Made by a program: the position numbers and the translations under genes | In this document: in pieces, positions 12,801-22,900 of the stretch | Numbering within the stretch: the stretch's first letter is position 1 | Layout of the letters: each line of letters begins with the position of its first letter | NCBI GenBank assembly: GCA_009193035.1 | Contig: SWDT01000014.1 | Location: 124,001 to 188,000, forward strand | Direction of reading: 5' to 3' | From: Halicephalobus mephisto | Lineage: Eukaryota; Nematoda; Chromadorea; Rhabditida; Panagrolaimidae | DNA length: 64,000 nt | Notes under the pieces: generated by a model | What the model was told of the DNA's origin: nothing | Databases searched by the model: none | Seen by the model: only the letters and a program-made list of their open reading frames with translations

Positions 12801-13344
12801 TGGAAACGTTCCGATTATCCTTCAAGATACGCATCAAATCCTCATCGCTCACGGTTGGTGGACGATCTTCGCGCTTTTTGTCTTCGAAGCTGATATCTCC
12901 GTTCTCAAAATGAGTGTACCAATAGAAGACTGTGGAATGGCCAGTAAGCTTCTCCTTGAAAACATCGTTGATGAAATCAGCAGCTTCCCTTGCACCTATG
13001 CGCTGGCGCCACATAAAATAAAAGATGGGTCGAAGATGTCTCTTTTCCATTTCGCAAAATTAACTCCTTAAACCTGAGCGGCTTGGTCTTTTTTACTATA
13101 GTGTAATAGTAACTAGAACATTCTAGAATATTCTGGAGGATATTTTAGAAGACTGGCTTTTCCAGGAAAATTTGTAAAAAATTTCAAAAGTGTCCAAAGA
13201 CTTTCTGACCTCACGATATTTACAAATAATGTTTTTTACTATTTTTCTAAAAACAAATTAATATAAATTTAATATCTAAATTATTGTTAAGAAATTAATA
13301 TTTAGTTTTAAGATCATCAAGTAGTCCATAATAAACTTACCCAT
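9872..13344 (-). CDS. Divergent Hsp70-like chaperone, tandem copy B
   Basis: The five-exon structure is identical to copy A, shifted by 3897 bp except for exon 1: 13344-13341, 11873-11730, 11688-10941, 10894-10423 and 10378-9872, giving 624 aa. Exon 1 again supplies only ATG-G before GTAAGT. Nucleotide-binding motifs, the missing GGMP/EEVD tail and the C-terminal NSFKD ending are as in copy A. Differences are concentrated in two blocks: the region after AKRMIGLDY (KNSGIQQ versus RHTTVQQ, and the helix before AVITVPDYF), and the substrate-binding beta domain (NTLIGDFTIEVPPED versus NNLVGNFKLEVPPKD). The stretches between are nearly identical, even through an intron, which suggests gene conversion. 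Intron 1 (about 1.5 kb) contains a defective mariner. It is head-to-head with the plus-strand fragment at 13546. Confidence 0.88.
12339..13216 (-). mobile_element. Mariner (Tc1/mariner) internal-deletion derivative, 878 bp
   Basis: Terminal inverted repeats of about 28 bp begin TCGTGAGGTCAGAAAGTC at both ends (12339 and, inverted, 13216) and are flanked by TA on each side (12337-12338, 13217-13218), the mariner target duplication. On the minus strand the transposase starts at 13050 (MEKRHLRPIFYFMWRQRIGA) with the N-terminal helix-turn-helix domains (VFYWYTHFENGDISFEDKK). It is then frameshifted, near GKCQPVG. The central catalytic part with the first two acidic residues is missing. The C-terminal end resumes with an APNDCYLFRNLKRHLRG-like block and ends NGDYIVD near 12418. 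An intact mariner is about 1.3 kb. It is therefore non-autonomous and inserted in intron 1 of Hsp70-like copy B. Confidence 0.9.
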
Positions 13345-13430
13345 TTTTTGTAAATGTATTGTATAATTGGAAGAAAACGGAGTTTTATTTAGAAATACAG
13401 CCAAAGAATATTTGAGGCAAACGACTGACT

Positions 13431-13442
13431 CGTTATCAATAC
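13431..13442 (-). promoter_or_regulatory. Candidate GATA-factor site upstream of Hsp70-like copy B
   Basis: CGTTATCAATAC (TTGATAAC on the coding strand) lies about 90 bp upstream of the ATG, at the position corresponding to the site upstream of copy A. The surrounding TTTAGAAATA and ACTTTCTT blocks are also recognisable in both promoters. The region also lies upstream of the plus-strand fragment starting at 13546, so it could serve both directions. Confidence 0.3.
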
Positions 13443-13545
13443 TTTCTTGGCTTTTTACTGCAATAAACTTCTTATCTATATGATTCTAATAAGGCAATCT
13501 TTCGCCTTTTTTCTGATTGATCAATTTTTTTCATTTTTCAGTAAT

Positions 13546-14530
13546 ATGTCTTCAGAACCGAAGATTCCTGAATGTTTTGCCCTAGATCCAGGGGCTGGAT
13601 CTCTCAGATTCGCCTACATAGATGATCGTGGACGTCCAGAACCCGCTATCGTCACGAATATCATGAGTTTGCACTACTTGTAAAATATTTACAAAATGAG
13701 TGATTTTAGTCTAGTAATGATTTTAAAAATACATTTTGAAAATCTGTCGATGACTGATTATATAACGATTATATTTTAGATGATAGACATTACAGTACGA
13801 TGACGGCGATGAGATTTCCTCCGTTGTTGCACAGGAGAGCCACCCACAGCAACATCAGATACATTGTTGCCGGTTGGTGTTATTTATTAATTTAATAAGC
13901 ATACAACCTTACTCCACAGAAGTTACTATCCATGTAGATACTGTACATGAACAATATCTTCCAAATTCAATAATCTAAAATCCCCCATATCTCCTTAAAC
14001 AAAAAACATCAAAATATCTAATTATATCTCCTTAAAATTCTACAGTGATTTTTTTCTTTGTTATAACTAAAAATCATAAAAATAATAATTTTGACGGCAA
14101 TATGATTAGCTTATTGTAAAATTCCCAATAACTTAGGTGTACTTGAGTTAAAGATGTAACTAAGAATTTTTCATGAAGAAGTAATTTCTTCTTGCTAGTT
14201 TTTTACTTTTAAAAACTTAGAAGTAGAAGAATTTTCCTAATATGTTTTTGGAGGTTTTGGAATAAGGAACGGGATCCATAGACTAACCTATGCTGAATGT
14301 CAAGATACTTCCATGGACACTCGTTACATAACCATCGATGGAGTCCAATTTTATCTGACAAAAAAAGAAGAAAGCATCCAAAATACTCCAGAAAGATGGA
14401 TCTGAAGAGATACCATATCCCGATGATAACAACAATAATTTAGAAAAGAAGACAAAAGAATTAAGATGGACACCAGATGTGGAATGCGATGTCCGTAGGA
14501 TGATCAGAGATTACCCAATAGGTATGAGTA
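13546..14530 (+). pseudogene. Hsp70/actin-fold-like N-terminal fragment, probably a pseudogene
   Basis: ATG 13546 follows a TTTTTCAG acceptor. The peptide CFALDPGAGSLRFAYIDDRG followed by RPEPAIV resembles the first strands of an Hsp70-like ATPase (compare GIDLGTTNS in the neighbours). A second coding-like block at about 13797-13875 reads YDDGDEISSVVAQESH, similar to the Hsp70 GERTIPSYVAY region. A third (about 14241-14530) includes YAECQDTSMDTRYITIDG and, in another frame, WTPDVECDVRRMIRDYPIG, recalling AKRMIG. I cannot join the blocks with good splice sites in one frame, and the rest of an Hsp70 is absent. It is most likely a decayed paralogue; a short divergent gene is possible. Confidence 0.35.
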
Positions 14531-14921
14531 AGAAAAAAACTATGGATAGTAAACAAAAACAAAATTACAAATTCAGAATACATCTATAAATAGTCGGCAA
14601 TATCTATGTGGAAATATATAACTATACATGGGATATTACTGGAGAAAATTGAGATAGTAATGGGAAATTCACTTCGACCTTTGTAATGCAACGGGTAAAT
14701 GCTGCACACAATTTGAAATTCAGATTTTTTTAGACTACCCTGTGTACATTCTTGTTAAAGCATATATTACAAAAATAAATAGATTGCTAATAATTATGTC
14801 TAGTGGTTATCATCCATAATTATTTATTGATTTAAATTCTTTTCAGATGCAAATCGTGTTTGTTTCAGAGTTTGGTCAACTATTGTATTTGAAAGCAGAA
14901 GTTTCAGGAATCTAATACCAA

Positions 14922-17167
14922 ATGTCGAATCTCGCTCCAAAACCCGTGACCTTAGTCTACAAACCCGAAACTAATGTTATCGGGATCGACTTGGGCACTA
15001 CGAATATTGTCTGTGCTCTTCACAGAGCCGGAGATGAAAAAGCCGAAGTTCTTCCTTTCAACGACGGAAAAAGAATCATGCCTTCTATTGTTGAATTCGA
15101 CGAGACAGGATGTTGTGAATCTTACGGGAGTCAGGCGGATAGGAAACGAAAGATAAAGACTGGATATGTCCTCTATGGTTTGAATCTTATACACTTATTG
15201 TAATCTTAAGGAGTTATTGATTTGTACACAAAAAACATCACATGGTATATAATGTATCGGTACACTAAAACGACTTTCAGATATTGGATATATTATACCT
15301 TATGTGCCGGTACAGTAGAGCTATGCTGTTCTGTATACAAAGGGATTTAAAAATAGAAACTATGTTGTTCGACTTTAATCCCATCATGAACGATGGTTTC
15401 ATTATTTCTAACGCTCTTTTCGGTGACTTGAATATTTGTTTCGGTTGTTTTTATACCTATTAGATACGGTATATTCCTGCTGATCTAATAGATATAAAAA
15501 TGACAAAAATTATTCAGACAATATCAAAAAACAATGAATCACCTTCGTGACTATTTATAAAAACGGTTTCAGATGCAAAAAGGATGATTGGACAACCCTA
15601 TTCTGATAAGTTCAAACTCCACTCTGCCTATTGGGCCTTTACTATTAAAGGTAACAAGAATGGGAGACCTGTTTATGTGCTTCCCAATGGATATGAGATC
15701 TTGCCCGAAAAAGTCTCCACGGAGCTTCTGAAAATCGTTAAAAAGACAGCCGGAGAAAAAATTGAAGGTGGAAAGATCACAGACTGTGTCATCACAGTTC
15801 CTGCTTATTTCTCCATGGAACAGAAACAAGCAACACAGGAAGCAGCAAGAGACGCCGGACTTAATGTCCTTTCTCTCATGACAGAACCTGTGGCTGCTGC
15901 ATATGCCTACGGTTTCGATCATCCTAAATACGACGGATTCACGCTGTTCGTGTTCGATTTGGGTGGAGGAACCTTCGATGTGACCATCATCAAGTACGAA
16001 AACGGACAATTTGTCACAAAGTGCACCGATGGAGACAACAACTTGGGAGGAAGGGACTTTGACAATGCTCTGTTTGAATATGTGAAACAGAGATTCACAC
16101 CGTTAGCTTTGAAGGTCCCCAGAGCTTCAAAAATAGAGTCAAATTGATGGAGAAATGCGAAGAAATCAAAGTCAACTTAAGCCAAGCTGAAGCGGAAATT
16201 CTTAAGCTAGAAGATTTCGGCGATGACAGTGAATAGAAATCACTCAAAGATATTTAGAGAACAGACTAGAGGATTGATGAACAGCATTTCTTACATTTGT
16301 AATAGAGCTGTGAAAAATGCTTGTATAGAATCTTGCGATATTGACAAAGTTCTTCTCATTGGAGGGGCTTCTAGGATGAAGATCATCAAAGACCTTGTTC
16401 GGGATATTTTCCCCAACCAAATCAAGACGGAAAAAGGAGGAGCCAGTGCTGATGAAGCCGTCGCTGTTGGAGCTGCAATCAGAGCAGCTCAATTGCGGGA
16501 TCCTAAGCATAAAAACATCAAGAACTACATCGATGCTTTGCCCATTGGAGTCGGAATAGGATTGATTGAAAACCAGTACAGTATTATGGTTAATAGAGGA
16601 ACCCATTTCCCTACTACAGTGGTAAAACAGTATTTCACAAGTAGGAACAACCAGGAAGTGGTTCATATCGTAATCTATGAAGGCGAAAGACTACTTGCTG
16701 ATAGAAACCGAAAATTGGGGGAATTTTATCTAACGGGTCTCCCCAAGGGCCCTGCAGGACAAGTCAGCATAGATGTTACTTTTAAGTTTGACCAAAACGG
16801 GATCCTTACTGTCCTTGCAAGTAGCAAGAGTGGAAGCCAAGAAAGCTTCACAATAAACTACAAAGAACAACGAGATCAAGGAGAACCCATTGAAGATCTA
16901 ATTCGGCAGTTCGAAAGCTGCCGAATCGATGATGAAGGGAAACAAATCATCGCTCATGCTAGGGCTAAGTTGATTCAGAATATAGAACATATCAGAAGCA
17001 GGATCGATAGCAGCCTACCCGACGAAGAACGCAAAAAGCTCATGAACATGTGTAACAATGCGGACCAGTTACTTAAAAGAGAAACAGATCATACTTTAAT
17101 CTCAGAGAAAATTGAAAATCTAGAATATGAAGCCAAAAAAATACTAAAAAATTTGTATTATTCATGA
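14922..17167 (+). pseudogene. Third Hsp70-like gene, frameshifted twice
   Basis: Exon 1 (14922-15177) starts MSNLAPKPVTLVYKPETN and contains GIDLGTTNIVCALH. It is spliced at GTTTGA to exon 2 (15573-17167), restoring DAKRMIGQPY. Exon 2 carries VITVPAYFSMEQKQAT, TEPVAAAYAYGFD, FVFDLGGGTFDVTII (canonical, unlike copies A and B), LLIGGASRMKIIKD, the substrate-binding domain and a short lid ending KKILKNLYYS, with no EEVD. The frame is broken near 16114 and again near 16220; coding sequence on each side remains highly Hsp70-like (VKLMEKCEEIKVNLSQAEAE between the breaks). No plausible intron explains the breaks. Its single intron is absent from copies A and B, so it is an older paralogue. It is either a recent pseudogene or the assembly has two errors. 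Confidence 0.75.
15236..15330. repeat. Dispersed TCGATACA/GAGCTAT repeat copy in the Hsp70-like intron
   Basis: The stretch has ATGTATCGGTACAC, then GGATATATTATACC and CGGTACAGTAGAGCTATG. The same order of elements occurs at 53553-53900 (GGATATATTATATCTCAT, then CGATACATTAGAGCTAT). It is probably a copy of a short non-coding repeat family. No terminal inverted repeats or target duplication are clear. Confidence 0.4.
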
Positions 17168-17228
17168 TGATTTATATATAACCTCAGTATCTAAAGCTAC
17201 AATAAAGTAATTTTACTATAAACACCAT

Positions 17229-17516
17229 TCATTTTTCCGTAGAATCTTCTTTCAAAACCCGAATACTTTTGATAGCTCTGCTAGGGATAATAATGGTGCC
17301 CAGCGGCCTGAGAAACCCATCCTTCCCTTGTGACAACCAAAACTCCTCAGCATATTTCAGAATCACATTCGGGGCGTTGTCTGTGCAAACGAGGTACCCC
17401 ACAACAACCCGGCCATCTGTCAATTCCACTCTGAAAGGCTTGTCCAAGTAGCGTTGCAGAAGTTTTTGGGCAGGAGAAAGACTGTCTTCAGGTTTTGATT
17501 CAGATTTTACTGACAT
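17229..17516 (-). CDS. NAA38: LSM-domain NatC subunit NAA38 (LSMD1)-like
   Basis: A single-exon 95-aa protein starting MSVKSESKPEDSLSPAQK. An Sm-like fold is seen from residue 15 or so: LLQRYLDKPFRVELTDGRVV, then GYLVCTDNAPNVILKYAEEF and LGTIIIPSRAIKSIRV. These match NAA38/LSMD1, the small auxiliary subunit of the NatC N-terminal acetyltransferase, which helps NAA30/NAA35 acetylate nascent chains starting Met-hydrophobic. Animal homologues are of similar size. A TTTCCAG acceptor near 17540 suggests a 5' UTR intron or trans-splicing. The gene lies head-to-head with the LACTB2-like gene, sharing roughly 470 bp of upstream DNA. Confidence 0.85.
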   Translation of the reverse strand: MSVKSESKPEDSLSPAQKLLQRYLDKPFRVELTDGRVVVGYLVCTDNAPNVILKYAEEFWLSQGKDGFLRPLGTIIIPSRAIKSIRVLKEDSTEK

Positions 17517-17987
17517 AGTTTAAATGCGAAGTTGCTGGAAATTGTAAATATGAAATTCATATATGAAAAAACTTTAAAATTACCTTGGAAGTCCTAAAGG
17601 AAGTTATTAGAGGAGAATTGAACTTTGAGATCGCTCGTTGTGCTCAATAAAGGCACGGACATAGAGGAATTTGTCGAAGAAAAAGTTGATCGCGAAACAA
17701 ATTGCAAGCGCAAGATCCGAATTTTCGTTTCAGAACACTTCCCACCCGGTCGTTTTCGGGAAATAAGATTTGTTTGTCATGTTTATCTTCGTTTTTTTGT
17801 TTTAAATTTTAAAAAAAATTAAATTTTGCTATATTTTTTGTAGTTTTTTTTGTGTTTTGTAGTATTGCAGAAAATCTCCCCATAAATTGGCTTTTTTGAT
17901 GGTTTTATTTAGTGGAAATTTTGTACCTCTTTTGCATTTCCGCGACACAGATCGTGATCACTGATAGTTCTGTCCTTGTTTCAAGGC
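17517..17987. other. Shared upstream region of NAA38-like and LACTB2-like genes
   Basis: This is a divergent promoter region. About 17600-17770 is less AT-rich and probably holds 5' untranslated sequence: a donor-like CCAAG followed by GTAATT lies on the minus strand near 17585. I do not support any separate gene here. Confidence 0.4.
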
Positions 17988-19895
17988 ATGTGGAAGTTAG
18001 TCAGAAATTTTCCCGATTATCTGACTGCCAGTGCTGCTTATTTTATCGCGAAAACTTTCCACCGAGGAAACATGGTCAGTTTGACGCCCTTGAAGGACAT
18101 TGAGCAACTTTCCCCCAGGGTATGCCGAATCCTAGGCCAGAACCCAGGTCCATTTACGTTACAAGGAACTAATACGTATTTAATCGGTACTGGTAAAAGG
18201 TGAGTTTTGTTCGTTTGAATAAAAATAGTGATTGATTTTCGGTGATTTTTTGAACTTTAATCACTATCCAAGAGATTCATTAAAATTCAGTCACTATTTT
18301 CCTTTTTTGGATAGTGACTTGAAATACTATCTCAATCACTATCCAAACAAAAAATAAATAGTGACTGATCTTGAACGCGATTCTTGGTCGTTATCGGAGC
18401 TGTCGAAAATACCTCCGGAAGTGGATAGTGTCCACTTTTACTCGAATCAGAACTTCCTAGTCACTATCCATTTTTAGATAATAATTCTAAATTTCTCTAA
18501 TTAATATCTAGAAGGCAGTTGCAATACGGTGTGGATAGTGACTGAATTGGACACTATCCAAGAATTTTTTCGGAGTTATCAGTCACTATCCAAAAAATTA
18601 ATTTGAAAATGATTGATTTTTAAAAATATTTATTATCGAAATTTTCTAGAAAGATCCTAATAGATACTGGTGAACCAGGAATAGCGGAATACGTCAATAA
18701 GTTGAAAGAAGCCTTGGGGGATTCTGAAATTGAAGCCATTGTTGCTACTCATTGGCACAATGACCACGTCGGCGGGATCGAAAATGTCAGAAAACTCGTC
18801 GGAAAGGATGTTCCAGTGTACAAGTTGAGGAGAGAAGATGCTGCTGAAGACAGAGAAGATTACGAAATCGTCAATGACGGACATGAATTGTCGACAGAAG
18901 GAGCCACATTGAAGTTGGTTAATTTGATTTAAATTTTTATCGATTATTTTTAGGTTACTGTACACTCCAGGACACACTACAGACCACATGGCGGTGTTGT
19001 TGAAAGAAGAAAATGTTATTTTCAGTGGAGACTGTATTCTTGGTGAAGGATCTTCGATTTTCGAGGACCTCCATAGCTACATGAACAGCTTGCAGAAGTT
19101 CCTGGATTTGAAGCCGGATAAAATTTTTCCAGGTCGGTGATTTTATCAAAGAAGTTTTAAAAATTGCGATTTATTTAATTTTAAAATATTTCATTTTTAT
19201 TAAATTTTTTGCTTAAAAGTCATTTTTGAAATTTTTTAAAATAATTTTTTTTACTGTACGGTAGCTACTCCCTCAGGGCATTTCTCTCTTTTCAATTATT
19301 TTTAAAATTTTTTATAATATTTTTAGTTTGTGATTTTAGACTAGTTTAAGTGTGAAAAATTAATTTAAAAACAAAAAATAAAACAAATATAAAAATTGAG
19401 AAAAATGCCGCAGGGGAACAACTATTATATAGTTCTTTTTCATTTTTTAGAGTTAAATATAAATTATTTTCAATGTTTAAAAAAAATTTTTTAATGCTTG
19501 AAAATTAATTTTAAAAAAAAATAATTTTTAATGCTTGAAAATTAATTTAAAGAAAATTATTTTTGACTAATTTTTGATTTTTTTTATTTTTGATGAAATT
19601 TTAATTTTTAATTGTTTTTTCAGGTCACGGTCCCATTATTAATTCCCCTGAATCCAAGATTCAAGAATATATTCATCATCGGTTGGAGAGAGAACGTCAA
19701 ATTGTTTCCGTCTTATCCCCCACCGACTCGATGACCAGCATGGATATCACCAACGTGGTCTACCAGGACCTTTCTTCTTTCGTGAAACTTGGAGCTGTCT
19801 CCAACGTCAAACATCATCTAAGAAAACTCATCAAAGACGGTCGGGTCAAGGAAATCAGCTTCGACAACTATGTCCTCTTGAACCAAAAAATTTGA
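17988..19895 (+). CDS. LACTB2: LACTB2-like metallo-beta-lactamase-fold endoribonuclease
   Basis: Four exons (17988-18199, 18650-18913, 18954-19132, 19624-19895) give 308 aa from ATG 17988. An in-frame ATG at 18072 would give the human-like length. The extra 28 residues ([20 protein letters not shown] and onward) are basic/hydrophobic and could target mitochondria, where human LACTB2 resides. Motifs: [18 protein letters not shown], metal-binding [42 protein letters not shown] and [17 protein letters not shown], then a winged-helix-like C-terminus. All zinc ligands expected for the family are present. Family role: single-strand-specific RNA cleavage. Intron 2 uses a GTTGGT donor; intron 1 holds a cluster of GGATAGTGACT motifs. 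Confidence 0.92.
18220..18595. repeat. Cluster of GGATAGTGACT / AGTCACTATCC motifs in intron 1
   Basis: At least nine copies of the 11-12 bp motif, in both orientations, lie within 375 bp (for example near 18262, 18312, 18340, 18420, 18460, 18532, 18550 and 18582). Some are perfect, others end in ATTTT or GTCC. Sequence between the copies is not repetitive. Other clusters lie at 41.3, 43.8 and 60.6-61.2 kb. Confidence 0.75.
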
Positions 19896-19952
19896 ATTTA
19901 TTTATTCGAAAAGTACTGTAGCGAAAGATTACTGTAAACTCAATAAAGGTTT

Positions 19953-22900
19953 TTAAAGTGGAGCATCAGTCCATACATGGCATCTCTGGTCCTCCGAAGG
20001 ACGCATAGGAGTGTTGACGGCGCAATTGAAGTCCATTCCCCACTCCGGGATGTCCTGCATCACCTGGTTGACACGACAAGACCCCGGGGCATGGGGATTA
20101 GTGAGGAGTTGATTGACGAGGTTGTCTGTCTCCTGGAGCATGCACCAGGAATAACCGTAACTGAAATCATTTGGATAGTGACTGAATCTTTCAATTTAAA
20201 AAAATTATTTTCAAAAATATTCCAAATTTCAAAAATTCATTTTAATTTTTCGTAATTTTTTTGATTACTGTAAAAATATTTTTATAAAAAAAGATAATTT
20301 TCAAAAATATGTAAAAATAATTTTTATATTAAAAAATTCTTCGTACAAGACTGATTGTGAAATTTTAATTGATTTCAAAGTTATTAAAAATCATTTTTAA
20401 AATTTCGAATATTTATTTCAAATTTCTCTAAAATATTAAATATTTTTAGATTTTTTCACTGAATTCAAAAAATTTCAAATTTTAAATATTTTAATTTTAA
20501 TTTTTTTTGATTTTAAATATTTTAATTTTACATATTTTTATTTTTATTTTTTTTTAAATTTTTAAATTTCTAGCAATTTTTTTTTCTAAAAACTTACGTA
20601 ATCCAGAAGATCTGGTTAGGAGAAAACTGTTCCAGTCCTGGAAGTCTGTCTTCTTCGATTCCATTTCTGTCTACCTGGATGTACTTTCTGTAAGCCTTGT
20701 AAGCCGCTTGTTGACCTCCGAGATCCGCGATGTTCTCTCCTTGGGTGTTGGCCCCGTTGGCACAGTGCACATTTCCTGTTTTTAAAGGGCAACATTTTTC
20801 GTTATACTGTAATTCGTTTATAAAATGAATAAAAATTAAAGTAATTGAGTACCTGAGCAACGACACATTGAGCCATCTGGATGAAACCTAAAGTGGAATT
20901 TTTGTCCATCCACCCGCATCTGTCCCAAGTACAGTCACTGAGTTCTCCAGTAGGACCGAATTGGACTCCTTCATCATCATATCCATGGGTCAATTCGTGC
21001 TGAAATTCAAAAAAATTAATTTCATCGGTCTCAACACGAAAGTTAAAATTTCTGTTTTAAACCTAAACTTTCAATTTTCCTCTTGGGACAATTAAATTGT
21101 TCTTAGTACAGAAAATTAGGAAATATTCATTTTCGCGGTGAGATCAGGAATTTGAAGAAATTCAAATCTACTTGGTCCCACCACGAAAAGTCAAAAATAA
21201 TTCTTTTTTCGTCTTAAAAATTCCGACTTACTCCGGCGGTTCCTCCTTGTCCAGCGTAGTTGAATGCCTGAGGGAAGTCAAATCGGTAATAAGGAGGATT
21301 AAATGCGGCATAAGGAAAAGTGATACTGTTTCTCTCTGGAATGTACCAAGCGTTGACTTCAGAAGGAGGTCCTCCAAAGTTTTCTCTGTCAGCAGCTTTT
21401 TCCAAAAGTCCGAAATTTTCAGTTTGTTGATAGGCTAAATTGAGAGCCAAATTGATTGCGAAAAAGTCGGATTGGTTGATGGACAAAAGGGTCTTGTAGT
21501 AGACATGATAGATGTTATCCATGTAGTTGGTGTTGCTGAAGGAGAACCACCAAGGCCAACCAATGTTCTTGACAAGGTTCTGGTCTAAAAACGAATGATG
21601 AAAATATTCGGATGGTCTAGAACACAAACTTGGATAATATTGATTAGTAAAATTAAATTCATATTTTTCTTTTTATACAGTAACCCAAAACCCCGAATTA
21701 TACAGTAACTTGCTTTCCAAATTTGTCGCAAACTTACTTTTGACCATCACATTGTTGAGGGAATAAGCGTCGATCCACTTCAAAGTCGTCGTCATGTTCA
21801 AGAACGATTCAATGATCAAAGTAGTCTGACGGTCGACATCGGTCTTAACTTGGTCTCTTTCTGGGATGTTCTTGACGTAAATGAATCCAGATCCATAGGG
21901 CATGTAGGTTGACATAAAGTCCACACAGTACTGTTTGTCTTCGTCGTAGAATCTGATTGGTTTCTTGGATCTCGGATTCACTTGGAATTGTCTGATTTTC
22001 CTCGAAAGAGCTCTCGCATCGCCCCCGATAAAGTCGGAGTAGTAACTCAGAAGTCTCAATCCTACAAAGTTAGCAAGGACTCTTTGGGTGACTCTGGAGC
22101 CTCCAATCATGGAATCCAGAGCTCCGAAGAAAGCAGGTTGGGTGACTACATAGTGGTCTTGCTGGTACATTGGATCCACATCCTTCAGTGCTCCTTGGAG
22201 GTAGTAATCCCAATTAATGTTGGGATAAGCCGTCTTCAATTGCCCCAAAGTGTAGAGGTTGTACTGTTGATGGTAATTTCTGAGAAGTTCATCAGGAACC
22301 ATCGCTAAAGCTAGCAGAATTTCGAATTCGACAGTTTCCGTGACAGCGGTCCTGATGTCAGCATCTAGGACTATTCCTCCGATATCAGCATTGAAGAGCT
22401 GGACAAGAGAGACAAGACTGTTGAGGTAGTCATCCATCTCGGCGAGATATTCATTCTTGACATAGTAGTCTCGGGGAAGCATCAGGTTTCCCTGGTTGAT
22501 GTAGAGTGCGTGTGACTCCTTGTGGCCGTAGTCGATGGAGACATAGGAACTAAAAGTGATCGTTATTTAGGAAACAGTATCCAATTCCATATTGAAGATG
22601 GACAAAATTTGAGATTAAGTTTTGGCAAGTTTGATGATCTACAGTTGGCATCGGAAAACTTGAACAACTTTTCTCTATTAAGGTATAGTACTCCACTTAC
22701 CTGAAAAGTGACCCAACTCCATAACTACTCTCGTAAACTCCAGCTGTCTTCCAGAAATTTCCCCAATCCATTCCTGGCCAGTTGACAGTTAGCATGGGCA
22801 GTCCTCCCAGTTGACTAATCAGCTGCGAGTTGATCTTGTTTGACATGTCTGCGGGATTAGGATTATTGAACCATTGCAGACAGCTCTGGTATCCAATAAG

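Noticed and set aside
13345..13545. Heat-shock elements between the divergent Hsp70-like genes
   Set aside because: No three consecutive nGAAn/nTTCn units in proper register were found.
17625..17822. Small plus-strand gene upstream of LACTB2-like
   Set aside because: Poor protein character in the second half, no splice context; better explained as shared promoter/5' UTR.
18653..18989. Minus-strand open frame opposite the LACTB2-like exon 2
   Set aside because: Shadow of a strongly conserved metallo-beta-lactamase coding exon.
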